Below, piece by piece: positions 30,961-39,900 of a DNA stretch of 64,000 nt; positions within the stretch are counted from its first letter, which is position 1, and every line of letters begins with the position of its first letter. The stretch is from Phyllobacterium bourgognense (GTDB lineage: Bacteria > Pseudomonadota > Alphaproteobacteria > Rhizobiales > Rhizobiaceae), in NCBI RefSeq assembly GCF_003337575.1, contig NZ_QPJM01000012.1, forward strand, positions 95,812 to 159,811. Direction: 5' to 3'. Position numbers and translations under genes: made by a program. The notes under the pieces were generated by a model, which was not told the origin of the DNA, searched no databases, and saw only the letters and a program-made list of their open reading frames with translations.

Positions 30961-31698
30961 ATGTCCATTGAAAGAAACGATACGCATGCGGGGCGCGATG
31001 CCACCGCCGACGCCGACCATCATGCTGAGGTCGCCCGGCAGTTCGCTGGCTCTGACAAAGACTCCATGGTGTTTCGTGCTGCGGAACGCCACTCGAGGCG
31101 CGTGCGGTTTCTGAAGTTTGCCTTGCCTGCGGTCGCTCTGATCGGCGCCGCTGTTTTTTCCTGGTTCACTTTCTTTTCTACATCGAGTGTGCCGAGCAAT
31201 ATTTCGCTCGATAATGCCGGGATGGAAAACGGTAAACTTGTCATGACGAATCCGAAACTTGATGGATTTACGAAAGACAAGCTTCCCTACAAAATGAGCG
31301 CCGTGAGGGCACTGCAGGATGTAGGCAACAGCAATGTGATCTCTTTGGAGGGGATTAGTGCGGAAATTCCGGTTGGCAAGGACCTGCGCGCGCAGGTCAC
31401 TGCCAAATCGGGTGTGTACGACAATGCGAACCGGCAGTTGAAGCTCGACAGCGCCATAAGCTTGACAACATCCGATGGCATTACTGCCCTGTTGCAATCG
31501 GCTGATATAGATATAGCTGGCAACACCATGTCGACGGACGATCCAGTCAGCGTAAAAAATAGCAAGTCGAGTATAACCGCGGACAGTATGCAAATTACCG
31601 AAAGCGGCAAGGTAATGACTTTTGAAAAGCGGGTGAGGCTTGTCATTCTGCCTACAAAGCTGCAAGAAGGTGACAAGGAAATCAAATCGTCAGAGTAA
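30961..31698 (+). CDS. lptC: LPS export protein LptC
   Basis: A 245-residue bitopic inner-membrane protein that receives LPS from LptB2FG and passes it to LptA. One membrane helix (about residues 51-70, LKFALPAVALIGAAVFSWFTF) follows a cytoplasmic tail that is longer than in E. coli; the periplasmic part has the beta-jellyroll repeats of the LptC/OstA family (KLDGFTKDKLPYKMSA, AQVTAKSGVYDNANRQLKLDS, ADSMQITESGKVMTF). It is first in lptC-lptA-lptB, starting 227 bases from divergent sppA. Length agrees with rhizobial LptC. Confidence 0.9.
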   Translation: MSIERNDTHAGRDATADADHHAEVARQFAGSDKDSMVFRAAERHSRRVRFLKFALPAVALIGAAVFSWFTFFSTSSVPSNISLDNAGMENGKLVMTNPKLDGFTKDKLPYKMSAVRALQDVGNSNVISLEGISAEIPVGKDLRAQVTAKSGVYDNANRQLKLDSAISLTTSDGITALLQSADIDIAGNTMSTDDPVSVKNSKSSITADSMQITESGKVMTFEKRVRLVILPTKLQEGDKEIKSSE

Positions 31699-31753
31699 CG
31701 TCTGAGGATTATTGCTGATTTCAAGGGAAATCCCGGATTTAGGAGAGAAGACG

Positions 31754-32371
31754 ATGTCGTGCGGGGCAAAACTGATCAGCATTTCGACCGTTGCGTTGGG
31801 CCTGTTGGCATCGACCATGATGATTGCTCCCGTCCTCGCCCAGGATGCTGGCACAGCAACAACGGGGATAAAATTGTCAGGCGACCAGCCCATCCAGATC
31901 GATGCGGACAAGCTTGTTGTCCATGACAATGAGGGCACTGCTACCTTCACAGGCAATGTGACTGTCGTACAAGGCGCGACGCTTCTGAAAGCGGGCTCCA
32001 TGATCGTCTATTACGTCAAGGGTCCCAAGAAAGACGCGACCGGCACTGCTGCCCCCGCTGACGCTCCAAAAACCACGGGAGTGGCCGGTGCCGGAGCCCA
32101 GGATATCGATCACCTCGAGGTCAATGACAAGGTCTACGTCAAATCCGAAGATCAGGTTGCCACTGGTGATCACGGCACTTTCGATATGAAAACTGAAGTG
32201 CTGGTTTTAACTGGCAACAAGGTTGTTCTTTCCCAAGGCGACAATGTTGCAGTCGGCTGCAAACTGACAGCGCAGCTCAAAACGGGCGAGGCCCAGCTTG
32301 AAAGCTGCAAGAGTGGTCAGACAGGCCGTGTCTCTATCGTTGTGGCTCCCAAGAACGCTCCGAAGAACTGA
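31754..32371 (+). CDS. lptA: LPS transport periplasmic protein LptA
   Basis: A 205-residue periplasmic OstA-domain protein that forms the LPS bridge to the outer membrane. A signal peptide of about 31 residues ends in VLAQ. The core PIQIDADKLVVHDNEGTATFTGNVTVVQG is the family signature; a proline/alanine-rich insert (KKDATGTAAPADAPKTTG) interrupts the domain. The start is set at 31754 because AGGAGAG lies just upstream and a proper signal peptide begins there; an in-frame start at 31712 lies closer to lptC but lacks this. lptB follows after 7 bases. Confidence 0.92.
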   Translation: MSCGAKLISISTVALGLLASTMMIAPVLAQDAGTATTGIKLSGDQPIQIDADKLVVHDNEGTATFTGNVTVVQGATLLKAGSMIVYYVKGPKKDATGTAAPADAPKTTGVAGAGAQDIDHLEVNDKVYVKSEDQVATGDHGTFDMKTEVLVLTGNKVVLSQGDNVAVGCKLTAQLKTGEAQLESCKSGQTGRVSIVVAPKNAPKN

Positions 32372-32378
32372 GCCTGTA

Positions 32379-33206
32379 GTGTCCTTGTTTTCGCGTCGCT
32401 CTTCCAGCAAGCTTTCCGCTCGGCCTGACTCCACCATCTCTCAGGAAATGCGTCCGGCTGACCCGGCGGCGGTCGACCGTATGAAGGGCACGCTTGTCGC
32501 ACGTGGCATCACGAAGAGTTATAATGGCCGCCAAGTGGTCAATGGCGTTTCCTTTGGGGTGCGTGCCGGTGAAGCTGTTGGTATTCTAGGTCCCAATGGC
32601 GCCGGCAAGACGACCTGTTTCTACATGGTGACGGGTCTGGTTCCGGTCGACAAGGGCACGATAGAAATCGACGGTTTCGACGTAACGACGATGCCGATGT
32701 ATCGCCGTTCTCGGCTGGGTATCGGCTATCTGCCGCAAGAAGCCTCGATTTTCCGCGGTCTCTCGGTCGAAAACAACATCAAGGCCGTCCTTGAGGTGGT
32801 CGAGAAAGATCGGAGTGCTCGTGCTCAGGAACTCGACTCATTGCTTGAGGAGTTTCACATCGCTCACCTGCGCAAGGCTCCCGCGCTTTCCCTGTCAGGC
32901 GGCGAACGCCGGCGGCTGGAAATCGCTCGCGCTCTGGCGTCTCGTCCTAATTTCATGCTTCTGGACGAACCCTTTGCAGGTGTGGATCCGATTGCCGTTG
33001 CGGATATTCAGCAACTGGTGCGCCATCTGACTGGTCGGGGCATTGGAGTGCTCATCACCGACCATAATGTCCGCGAGACCCTGAAGCTAATCGACAGGGC
33101 CTATATCATCCATGCAGGACAGGTGCTTACCCACGGTCGACCGGATGAAATTATTGCTAATCAGGATGTCCGACGACTTTACCTTGGGGATCAGTTCAAG
33201 CTCTGA
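32379..33206 (+). CDS. lptB: LPS export ABC transporter ATP-binding protein LptB
   Basis: The cytoplasmic ATPase that drives LPS extraction by LptFG. Walker A is GPNGAGKTT, the signature LSGGERRRLEIARAL, Walker B FMLLDEPFAGVDP, and the switch histidine lies in LITDHNVRETL. The domain begins only at TLVARGITKSYNGRQVV, preceded by about 40 variable residues. The start is uncertain: GTG at 32379 (7 bases after lptA) gives 275 residues; ATGs at 32448 and 32481 are alternatives, neither with a strong ribosome site. Function is secure. Confidence 0.93.
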   Translation: MSLFSRRSSSKLSARPDSTISQEMRPADPAAVDRMKGTLVARGITKSYNGRQVVNGVSFGVRAGEAVGILGPNGAGKTTCFYMVTGLVPVDKGTIEIDGFDVTTMPMYRRSRLGIGYLPQEASIFRGLSVENNIKAVLEVVEKDRSARAQELDSLLEEFHIAHLRKAPALSLSGGERRRLEIARALASRPNFMLLDEPFAGVDPIAVADIQQLVRHLTGRGIGVLITDHNVRETLKLIDRAYIIHAGQVLTHGRPDEIIANQDVRRLYLGDQFKL

Positions 33207-33374
33207 TTTTCCCATTTTCGGGGTTTCATTCGCAAGAAATGCCATTTCCTATACGTCTTTAGATTGAAAATTGCCGCACCAACACGTTTTTCCCTTGCTT
33301 GTGATTGACAAGCAAGGATTGGGCCAGTTCTGTACAGCTGCAAAGGAAATCGTACCGGAGTACCCGCATCCACC

Positions 33375-35018
33375 ATGGCTCTGTCGGCAAAGCTCGATCT
33401 CAGGCAAACCCAGGCATTGGTAATGACGCCGCTGCTCATGCAGTCGATTCGACTGTTGCAGCTGACGCATATCGAACTCGAACAATTCATAGCGCAGGAG
33501 ATTGAAAAAAACCCCCTGCTCGAGCGAGACGATACAACTGGCGAGCATTTTTCGCCCGACGAGCGCGGCTTCAACACCGATCGGATTTCCGGCGATGAAC
33601 GCGAATTCGGTAGAGGAGCGGTCGGGAGTGATGGCGAAGCTGATAACCCCTTGGGCGGGCAAGTCGACCAGTGGCTGATGAGTGGTGAGTCGACGAGTTC
33701 GGGTTCCATGTCGGATACGTTCGATAGCTCTCTCGAGAACATCTTTCCCGACGATCCCGGAACACATGATTTTATCGCCGGCGATCTCGCTTCGCAGTGG
33801 AAGTCATCTTCCGGCGACGGCTATGTTTCGACCGGTGGCGAGGGATTTAATCTCGAACAGGTTACAGCAACGCCGCAGACCCTTCGGGGCCACGTCGCCG
33901 AGCAGATTATCTTCGCCTTCGCATCGGCTGGCGACCGCCTTATTGCCGCTGAGCTTGCCGATCATCTCGATGAGAGTGGTTACTTGAGGGCCGACGTAGA
34001 GGAAATTGCTGCACGGTTTGGAGTCGATGCCAAACATATCGAGAAACTGATCGCAGTCTTGCAGGGGTTCGAGCCCGCGGGATTGTTCGCGCGTGACCTT
34101 GCGGAGTGCCTGTCGCTTCAGCTGCGTGCAAAAAACCGCCTCGGTCCGAGCATGAAGATCTTGCTGCAGAACCTCGATTTACTGGCCAAGCGTGATTTTC
34201 ATAATCTCAAGAAGCTGTGTCATGTAGGTGACGCGGATATTCTGGCTATGCTCCAAGAAATCCAGCATCTTGATCCGAAGCCAGGGACGGCCTTTTCCTC
34301 TGGCATCGCGGACAGCATCGTGCCCGACGTTCAGGTGGATACCGCGTCAGATGGAAGTTGGCGAATTGAGCTCAATCCCGATGCCCTGCCGCGAGTACTC
34401 ATCAATAACAGCTACTATGCGACGATAGCAAAAACGAAGACGTCTCCAGCCGAGAAAACGTTTTTGAGCGAGTGTTTGCAAAGTGCCAACTGGCTAACGC
34501 GTAGTCTTGATCAGCGGGCACAAACAATTCTCAAGGTCGCCGGTGAGATCGTGCGCCAGCAGGAACAATTTCTTCGTCATGGCGTTGCCTATCTGAAGCC
34601 GCTCAACTTGCGGAATGTAGCTGACGCGATCGGTATGCACGAGTCTACGGTCAGCCGGGTCACAGCGAACAAGTACATGCTGACGAAGCGGGGTGTGTTC
34701 GAATTACGGTATTTTTTCAACGCGGCAATCGCGGCAACCGAAGGCGGAGAGCAGCATTCATCACAATCGGTACGTCATCAGATCAAGCAGTTGATCGACG
34801 TGGAAACGCCGGACGATATTCTGTCGGATGATACAATTGTGGATTTGTTGAAGGAACAAGGGATCGAGATTGCACGGCGTACCGTCGCAAAATACCGAGA
34901 GGGCATGAATATCGCTTCCTCTGTGCAAAGGCGGCGTGAGAAAAAAGCTCAGGCATCGGCGTGCAAGGGGGATGGAAAGTCTGGATTCATCCGCCACGTG
35001 GGTGTAGAATTTCGCTGA
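33375..35018 (+). CDS. rpoN: RNA polymerase sigma-54 factor
   Basis: A 547-residue alternative sigma factor that needs AAA+ activators and recognises -24/-12 promoters of nitrogen and other genes. Region I is at the N-terminus (MALSAKLDLRQTQALVMTPLLMQSIRLLQLTHIELEQFI), followed by a variable acidic region II and region III with the core-binding domain, the helix-turn-helix LRNVADAIGMHESTVSRVT and the RpoN box ARRTVAKYRE. About 20 residues beyond the usual KYREGMNI...QRRREKKA end form a tail (ASACKGDGKSGFIRHVGVEFR) that I do not recognise in family members. It stands in the conserved lptB-rpoN-hpf-ptsN order. Confidence 0.95.
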   Translation: MALSAKLDLRQTQALVMTPLLMQSIRLLQLTHIELEQFIAQEIEKNPLLERDDTTGEHFSPDERGFNTDRISGDEREFGRGAVGSDGEADNPLGGQVDQWLMSGESTSSGSMSDTFDSSLENIFPDDPGTHDFIAGDLASQWKSSSGDGYVSTGGEGFNLEQVTATPQTLRGHVAEQIIFAFASAGDRLIAAELADHLDESGYLRADVEEIAARFGVDAKHIEKLIAVLQGFEPAGLFARDLAECLSLQLRAKNRLGPSMKILLQNLDLLAKRDFHNLKKLCHVGDADILAMLQEIQHLDPKPGTAFSSGIADSIVPDVQVDTASDGSWRIELNPDALPRVLINNSYYATIAKTKTSPAEKTFLSECLQSANWLTRSLDQRAQTILKVAGEIVRQQEQFLRHGVAYLKPLNLRNVADAIGMHESTVSRVTANKYMLTKRGVFELRYFFNAAIAATEGGEQHSSQSVRHQIKQLIDVETPDDILSDDTIVDLLKEQGIEIARRTVAKYREGMNIASSVQRRREKKAQASACKGDGKSGFIRHVGVEFR

Positions 35019-35233
35019 GTGGGTAATTGAACCGGACCGAAGAAGTCTGGTCAGGGAGACAAGCGCCGGTAATTTGCGACAATTGAAGTGAAAGCGCACC
35101 TTTGAATGAAGAATCAGCAATTGAAACGCGATGAAACGCTCGCACGGGTTGTACGGGATGTCTTTGCTCGCCTCCCAACAACAGTGTAGATTGGTTCGCG
35201 CAATGAAAAAATCACAAATGAAGGTGAGGTATC

Positions 35234-35827
35234 ATGAGTCTGCGTGTATCTGGGAAACATATGGACATTGGTGACGCTTTCCGCATTCGCATCGAGGAGC
35301 GGATAGGGGAAATGGTCTCCAAATATTTCGATGGCGGATATACCGGTCATGTCACGGTAGAAAAACAGGGATCTCGATTTATTGCCGACTGTCTTGTCCG
35401 CCTTGATACCGGTACGGTGCTGCAAGCCGCGGGCGAAGCGCAGGATCCATTGCTCGCATTTGACGCAGCCGGCGAACGCGTGGACAAGCGCCTGCGGCGC
35501 TACAAAAGACGCCTGAAGTCGCATCAGGCTCCAGGTTCGAATGGGGTTTTCGATGATGTTTCTTACACGGTGATGGCGCCTGTACCGGATGATGATGAGG
35601 ATATTCCGGAAGACTACGCGCCGACCATAGTCGCAGAGACATCAATGGCGCTCAGAAGCATGAGCGTGGCTTCTGCGGTCGTGGAGCTCGACTTGAAGGA
35701 TAGTCCCGTCGTTGTTTTCCGAAACGCTGGTAGTACGCAGGTAAATATTGTATATCGCCGCGCCGATGGAAATATTGGCTGGATCGATCCATCGACAGTG
35801 GCGGGTGAAAACGTTGCTCCGACGTGA
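35234..35827 (+). CDS. hpf: Ribosome hibernation promoting factor, long form
   Basis: A 197-residue cytoplasmic protein that dimerises and silences 70S ribosomes in slow growth. The N-terminal S30AE domain (1-100) starts SLRVSGKHMDIGDAFRIRIEERI and ends in a basic helix KRLRRYKRRLKSH; a linker follows, then the long-form C-terminal domain with DSPVVVFRNAGSTQVNIVYRRADGNIGWIDP. A ribosome site GAGG precedes the ATG. rpoN lies upstream, ptsN downstream; long HPF between them is the usual alphaproteobacterial arrangement. Confidence 0.94.
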   Translation: MSLRVSGKHMDIGDAFRIRIEERIGEMVSKYFDGGYTGHVTVEKQGSRFIADCLVRLDTGTVLQAAGEAQDPLLAFDAAGERVDKRLRRYKRRLKSHQAPGSNGVFDDVSYTVMAPVPDDDEDIPEDYAPTIVAETSMALRSMSVASAVVELDLKDSPVVVFRNAGSTQVNIVYRRADGNIGWIDPSTVAGENVAPT

Positions 35828-35909
35828 AGAAGCGGATTCATAGCGAATTTTTGAACGACCACCCGCGCACAGTCAGCTACGCGGGTGGTAACTGGAAGGA
35901 AGAGAGATA

Positions 35910-36374
35910 ATGGATCTGGGTGATCTCATTCAGCCCGACGCTGTCCTGCCCGCATTGAAAGTCAATTCCAAAAAGCAACTCTTGCAGATCATGTCGGAAA
36001 AGGCGGCCGCCTTGACCGGTCTGAGCGAGCGAGAAGTATTTGACACGATCATGCAGCGTGAACGTTTGGGCTCTACTGGCATTGGCGACGGCATTGCCAT
36101 TCCCCATGGAAAGATAAATAGCGTAAAGCGAATCGCCGGTGTTTTCGCTCAGCTCGAAACGCCGGTCGCTTTCGAGGCCCTGGACGACCAGCCGGTCGAT
36201 ATCGTATTTCTGCTTTTGGCGCCAGAAAATGCCGGAGCCGATCATCTGAAAGCATTATCCCGCATTGCGCGCATGCTGCGTGATCCGGAGCGTATTGCAA
36301 AGCTGCGCACCGCCCATGATGCGGGCTTGATTTACGAGCTGCTGACATCGCAGCCAGCGTCTAACGCCGCCTGA
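35910..36374 (+). CDS. ptsN: PTS-Ntr EIIA component
   Basis: A 154-residue EIIA-type regulator of the nitrogen phosphotransferase chain (PtsP-NPr-PtsN), which controls potassium and other processes by its phosphorylation state. The phospho-accepting His66 lies in GIAIPHGKI, and LLLAPENAGADHLKALSRIARML is the second conserved block. The ATG is preceded by GAAGGAAGAGAG. A stem-loop terminator follows the stop within 19 bases, shared with the convergent Fur-family gene. Confidence 0.95.
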   Translation: MDLGDLIQPDAVLPALKVNSKKQLLQIMSEKAAALTGLSEREVFDTIMQRERLGSTGIGDGIAIPHGKINSVKRIAGVFAQLETPVAFEALDDQPVDIVFLLLAPENAGADHLKALSRIARMLRDPERIAKLRTAHDAGLIYELLTSQPASNAA

Positions 36375-36392
36375 GTATTTAGATTTGGTCGT

Positions 36393-36417
36393 AAAAGCCG
36401 CCTTTTGGCGGTTTTTA
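36393..36417. terminator. Intrinsic terminator between ptsN and the fur-type gene
   Basis: The arms AAAAGCCGCC (36394-36403) and GGCGGTTTTT (36407-36416) form a stem, with one G-U pair, and TTTT as part of the loop. The run of T serves ptsN; the complementary A-run serves the convergent gene, whose stop codon TAA lies in the terminator. Confidence 0.85.
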
Positions 36418-36858
36418 TGAGGACTTGCCGGTCTTGCGTCCGTAGAGTTCCAGACGGTGATGGACGATATCGTAGCCGAGCGACTTGGCAATCTCTTCCT
36501 GCAATTTTTCAATTTTGTCTGACTTGAATTCGACTACCGCACCGGTATCGATATCGATCAGATGATCATGGTGCTCGCCGTGGGCCTGTTCGAAACGCGA
36601 TGGCCCGCCATTGAAAGCATGGCGATGAATGGCGCCCATTTCTTCCAGCAGATTCATGGTCCTGTAAACAGTGGACAGTGAAATGCTGGCGTCAATCTCG
36701 ATGGCACGATGGAAAATCTTCATCGCATCCGGATGGTCTTCGGTGGATGTCAGAATATCGATGATGATTCGCCGAGGTCTGGTGATACGGACACCAGCCT
36801 TGCGTAGTTCCTTTTCATAGTCCGGCTTCTGATTCAATGCATGTTTCATAACGCTCAT
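36415..36858 (-). CDS. Fur-family metalloregulator (Fur/Mur type)
   Basis: A 147-residue Fur-superfamily repressor. The N-terminal winged helix has [13 protein letters not shown] (24-36) and the recognition helix [12 protein letters not shown] (62-73); metal-site residues include HHDH (96-99) in [13 protein letters not shown], and VHHRLELYG at the C-terminus. No CxxC structural zinc motif is seen. The pattern fits Fur/Mur better than Zur or Irr, but whether it senses iron or manganese cannot be told (in Rhizobiales the Fur-like protein often is Mur). The ATG at 36856-36858 is preferred to a TTG at 36885 and an ATG at 36849; none has a strong ribosome site. A 20-bp candidate operator lies at 36878-36897. 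Confidence 0.88.
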   Translation of the reverse strand: MSVMKHALNQKPDYEKELRKAGVRITRPRRIIIDILTSTEDHPDAMKIFHRAIEIDASISLSTVYRTMNLLEEMGAIHRHAFNGGPSRFEQAHGEHHDHLIDIDTGAVVEFKSDKIEKLQEEIAKSLGYDIVHHRLELYGRKTGKSS

Positions 36859-36877
36859 TATGCGCCAGATTGACGTC

Positions 36878-36897
36878 AGTTGCAAAGATTCTCAACT
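36878..36897. promoter_or_regulatory. Candidate autoregulatory palindrome upstream of the fur-type gene
   Basis: The sequence reads AGTTGCAAAGATTCTCAACT on the plus strand, with 5-bp inverted arms AGTTG and CAACT. Its complement contains TTGAGAATC, similar to half of a Fur-type box. It lies 20-40 bases from the start codon, a sensible operator position. Assignment is inference. Confidence 0.3.
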
Positions 36898-36934
36898 GGT
36901 AGTCCGATTGGAATTGGGTTCTGCGCCGAAACAG

Positions 36935-36969
36935 CACCGCCGCCAGTGAAATGTCACAGGCGGCTGGTG
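36935..36969 (-). other. Stem-loop downstream of the cyclic glucan synthase gene
   Basis: The arms ACCGCCGCC near 36935-36944 and GGCGGCTGGT near 36959-36968 form a GC-rich stem with a bulge, 20-50 bases beyond the stop of the glucan synthase. No T-run follows in the direction of transcription, so the terminator role is uncertain. Confidence 0.35.
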
Positions 36970-36987
36970 TGTAAGAACACGGAATGT

Positions 36988-39900
36988 TTATGACACGGGC
37001 ACTTCGATGATGACCTTGTGTTCGCCCGTGGGCTGCAACGGGATGCCATTTTCCGCTTTGGTGAGTTTCTTACCGTTGACGGTGATCTTACCAGCACCCT
37101 TTGACGCCGACTTGACTTCTATTGAATAGCGGGCCTCGCCGTTACGCAGAACGAAACTGAAGCCGTTCCATTCCGACGGAAGCGCGGGTTCGACGAACAG
37201 CTTGCCGTTCCGACGGCTGATGCCAAGGATGCCTTCTGTCGCCACACGATAGAGCCATCCGGCGGATCCGGTATACCAAGTCCAGCCGCCGCGTCCGCGC
37301 ATAGGATCTACCGAATAAACGTCCGCCGCCACTACGTAAGGTTCCACACGATAAAACTCGGCCTTGTCCATTGTCAGCGAATGATTGACAGGGTTCAACT
37401 TCTTGAACCAGCGATACGCTTCATCGGCATCGCCAAGCTTGGCCATGGCCAGAACTGCCCAGGTCGCGGCATGTGTATATTGCCCGCCATTTTCGCGCAC
37501 GCCGACGGGATAACTCTTGATATAGCCTGGATCATGCCGCGTCTTGTTGAACGGTGGCGTGAACAGCTTGATGATATCGACGTCATCGTCGACAAGATGC
37601 GTTGCGACCGAGTGCATTGCCCGCTTGCTGCGGTCTGGATCGCCATAGCCGGATATGACGCTCCAGGACTGAGCGATCGAGTCGATCTTGCACTCGTCGC
37701 TCTTTTTCGAGCCAAGGGGAGCGCCGTCGTCAAAGTAGCCGCGACGATACCATTCACCATCCCACCCATCCTTCTCGAGAGAGGCTTTCAAACTTTCAAT
37801 ATGGACTTCCCATCGCTGGATGCGTTCCTTGTCCTTGAAATGCCTTGCGATCGGCAAGACGTCGCGCAGAGTGCTGATCAGGAACCAGCCAAGCCATATG
37901 CTTTCGCCCTTACCGTCCTCACCGACACGATTCATGCCGTCGTTCCAATCACCTGTCAGCATCAACGGCAGGCCGTGGGAACCCGTACGGGCAACGGCAA
38001 GGTCAAGCGCACGGGCCGCGTGCTCGTAGACGCTGACTTTCTCGTCCGAAATCGTTGGCTGGTAGAAGGCGTCATGCTCACCGGTTTCGAGCGCCCTGCC
38101 TTCGATGAATGCGACCTGCTCATCCAGTATACTCATGTCGCCCGTCACCGAGGTATAATGGGCGATGGCATAACCGAGCCAGACCACATCGTCGGAGATC
38201 TTCGTGCGAACACCTGCTCCAGTCGTTGGCAACCACCAGTGTTGAACGTCGCCCTCCTTAAATTGGCGGGCCGAGACGTTGAGAATTTGATTGCGTGCGA
38301 GCGATGGGTCCAGGATCAGCATGGACAATGTATCTTGCAGCTGGTCGCGGAAGCCAAAAGCGCCGCTTGCCTGGTAGAAAGCCGAACGTGCCCAGATGCG
38401 ACAGGCAAGGCTCTGATAAGGCAGCCAGCGATTCACCATGACGTTGAAAGCATCATCCGGGGTATCGACTTGCAACCCATCGAGGAAGTCTGTCCAGATC
38501 GCTCTCGAAGATGAGAGAGTGTCTTCGAACGGCCGCTTGCTATGGCCCGCAAGTATCTCGCGAGCCTCGTCGCGGCTGCCGGCATCGCCCATATAGAAAA
38601 CCAGCTCCTGCGTTTCGCCTGCAGCGATTTTTATATCGACTGCAAGTGCAGCACAGGGATCGCCGCCCGCTTCGACCAGCTTTGACAACCTCTTTGCCTG
38701 AAGCACCGCATCTGGACGATCAACAGAACCGAGCGCGCCGAAGAACTCGGCGCGGTCGGCAGTATAGGACTGCGGCTTTACACTGGCGGCAAAAAACGCC
38801 ACACGTTCACGCCGGTCCGTCCCATATGGATTACGGGCAAACAGAACGCCCGTTTCAGCGTCGCACGACGGCACGATGAATGGCGCGGTCTTTGCGCGGG
38901 CATTGCCCAGCACCCATTCAACAAATCCGTAAACACGCAGTTGCTTGGCGGTACCGCCATTATTCGTGATCTTGAGGCTCGATAGGCGAACGGGTTGGTC
39001 AGGATCGACCGTATGTGTAAGCTCAAGTCCTATATTGCCGTGGCGCGAAGTAAAGGTCGAATAACCTTGTCCATGCCGGGTCTCGTACTGGACGGAGGGG
39101 TCGCGGAGCACCGATGCCGTGGGTGAAAACGCGATGTTCTTGTCCGTATCTACTACATAAATCGCCTCACCGGACCGGTTGATGACTGGATCATTTGACC
39201 ACTGTGTCAGCTGATAGTCGCGGCTGTTGCCGGACCAGGTGAAGCCTGCGCCTTCGGCTGATACGTGAAAGCCAAAATTGGGGTTGGAAATCACATTGAT
39301 CCAGGGCTGTGGCGTACTGACCAGCCCACCAAGACGAACGACATATTCGCCGTTTTTCATGTCGAAGCCGCCAAACCCGTTCCAGAATGACAGGTCGTCT
39401 GCAGAAATCTTGGGACGGCGCTTGTTCATAAGTTGCGTTGGTGCCGGCGCGATCCCCCGCAAATCGTTATTTTCAATGTCAGCGGCTATGATGGATTTAC
39501 CCCTGGTTTCCGTGACCGGCACCAGATCGGCACTCAGACCTGCCATACGTTTCAGTTGCTCGGAAAGCGAACCATTCTGCGCGTGCATGACAATACGGGC
39601 TGCAGCCAGAAGCGTGTTGTAGCTTGCGTCGCTCATCTGATCCTTACGGACTGTGAAAATGTGGACGCGCGGTCCAAGCTGCGCGCCGCGGGCACGGCTG
39701 TTTTCGCAGATCGCTTCCAACCCGCGCTGGAAATCCTGTGCGTACGAGAACGAACGCTCGTTGATGACTACAACATCGACAACGAGGCCCTTCGCACGCC
39801 AATATTCGTGGGCTTTCAAGAGGTTCCTCAGGGTTTCCATATCAGCTTCATCATCAATGCGAAGCGCAAGGATCGGGAAGTCACCGGAGATCGACATGGG

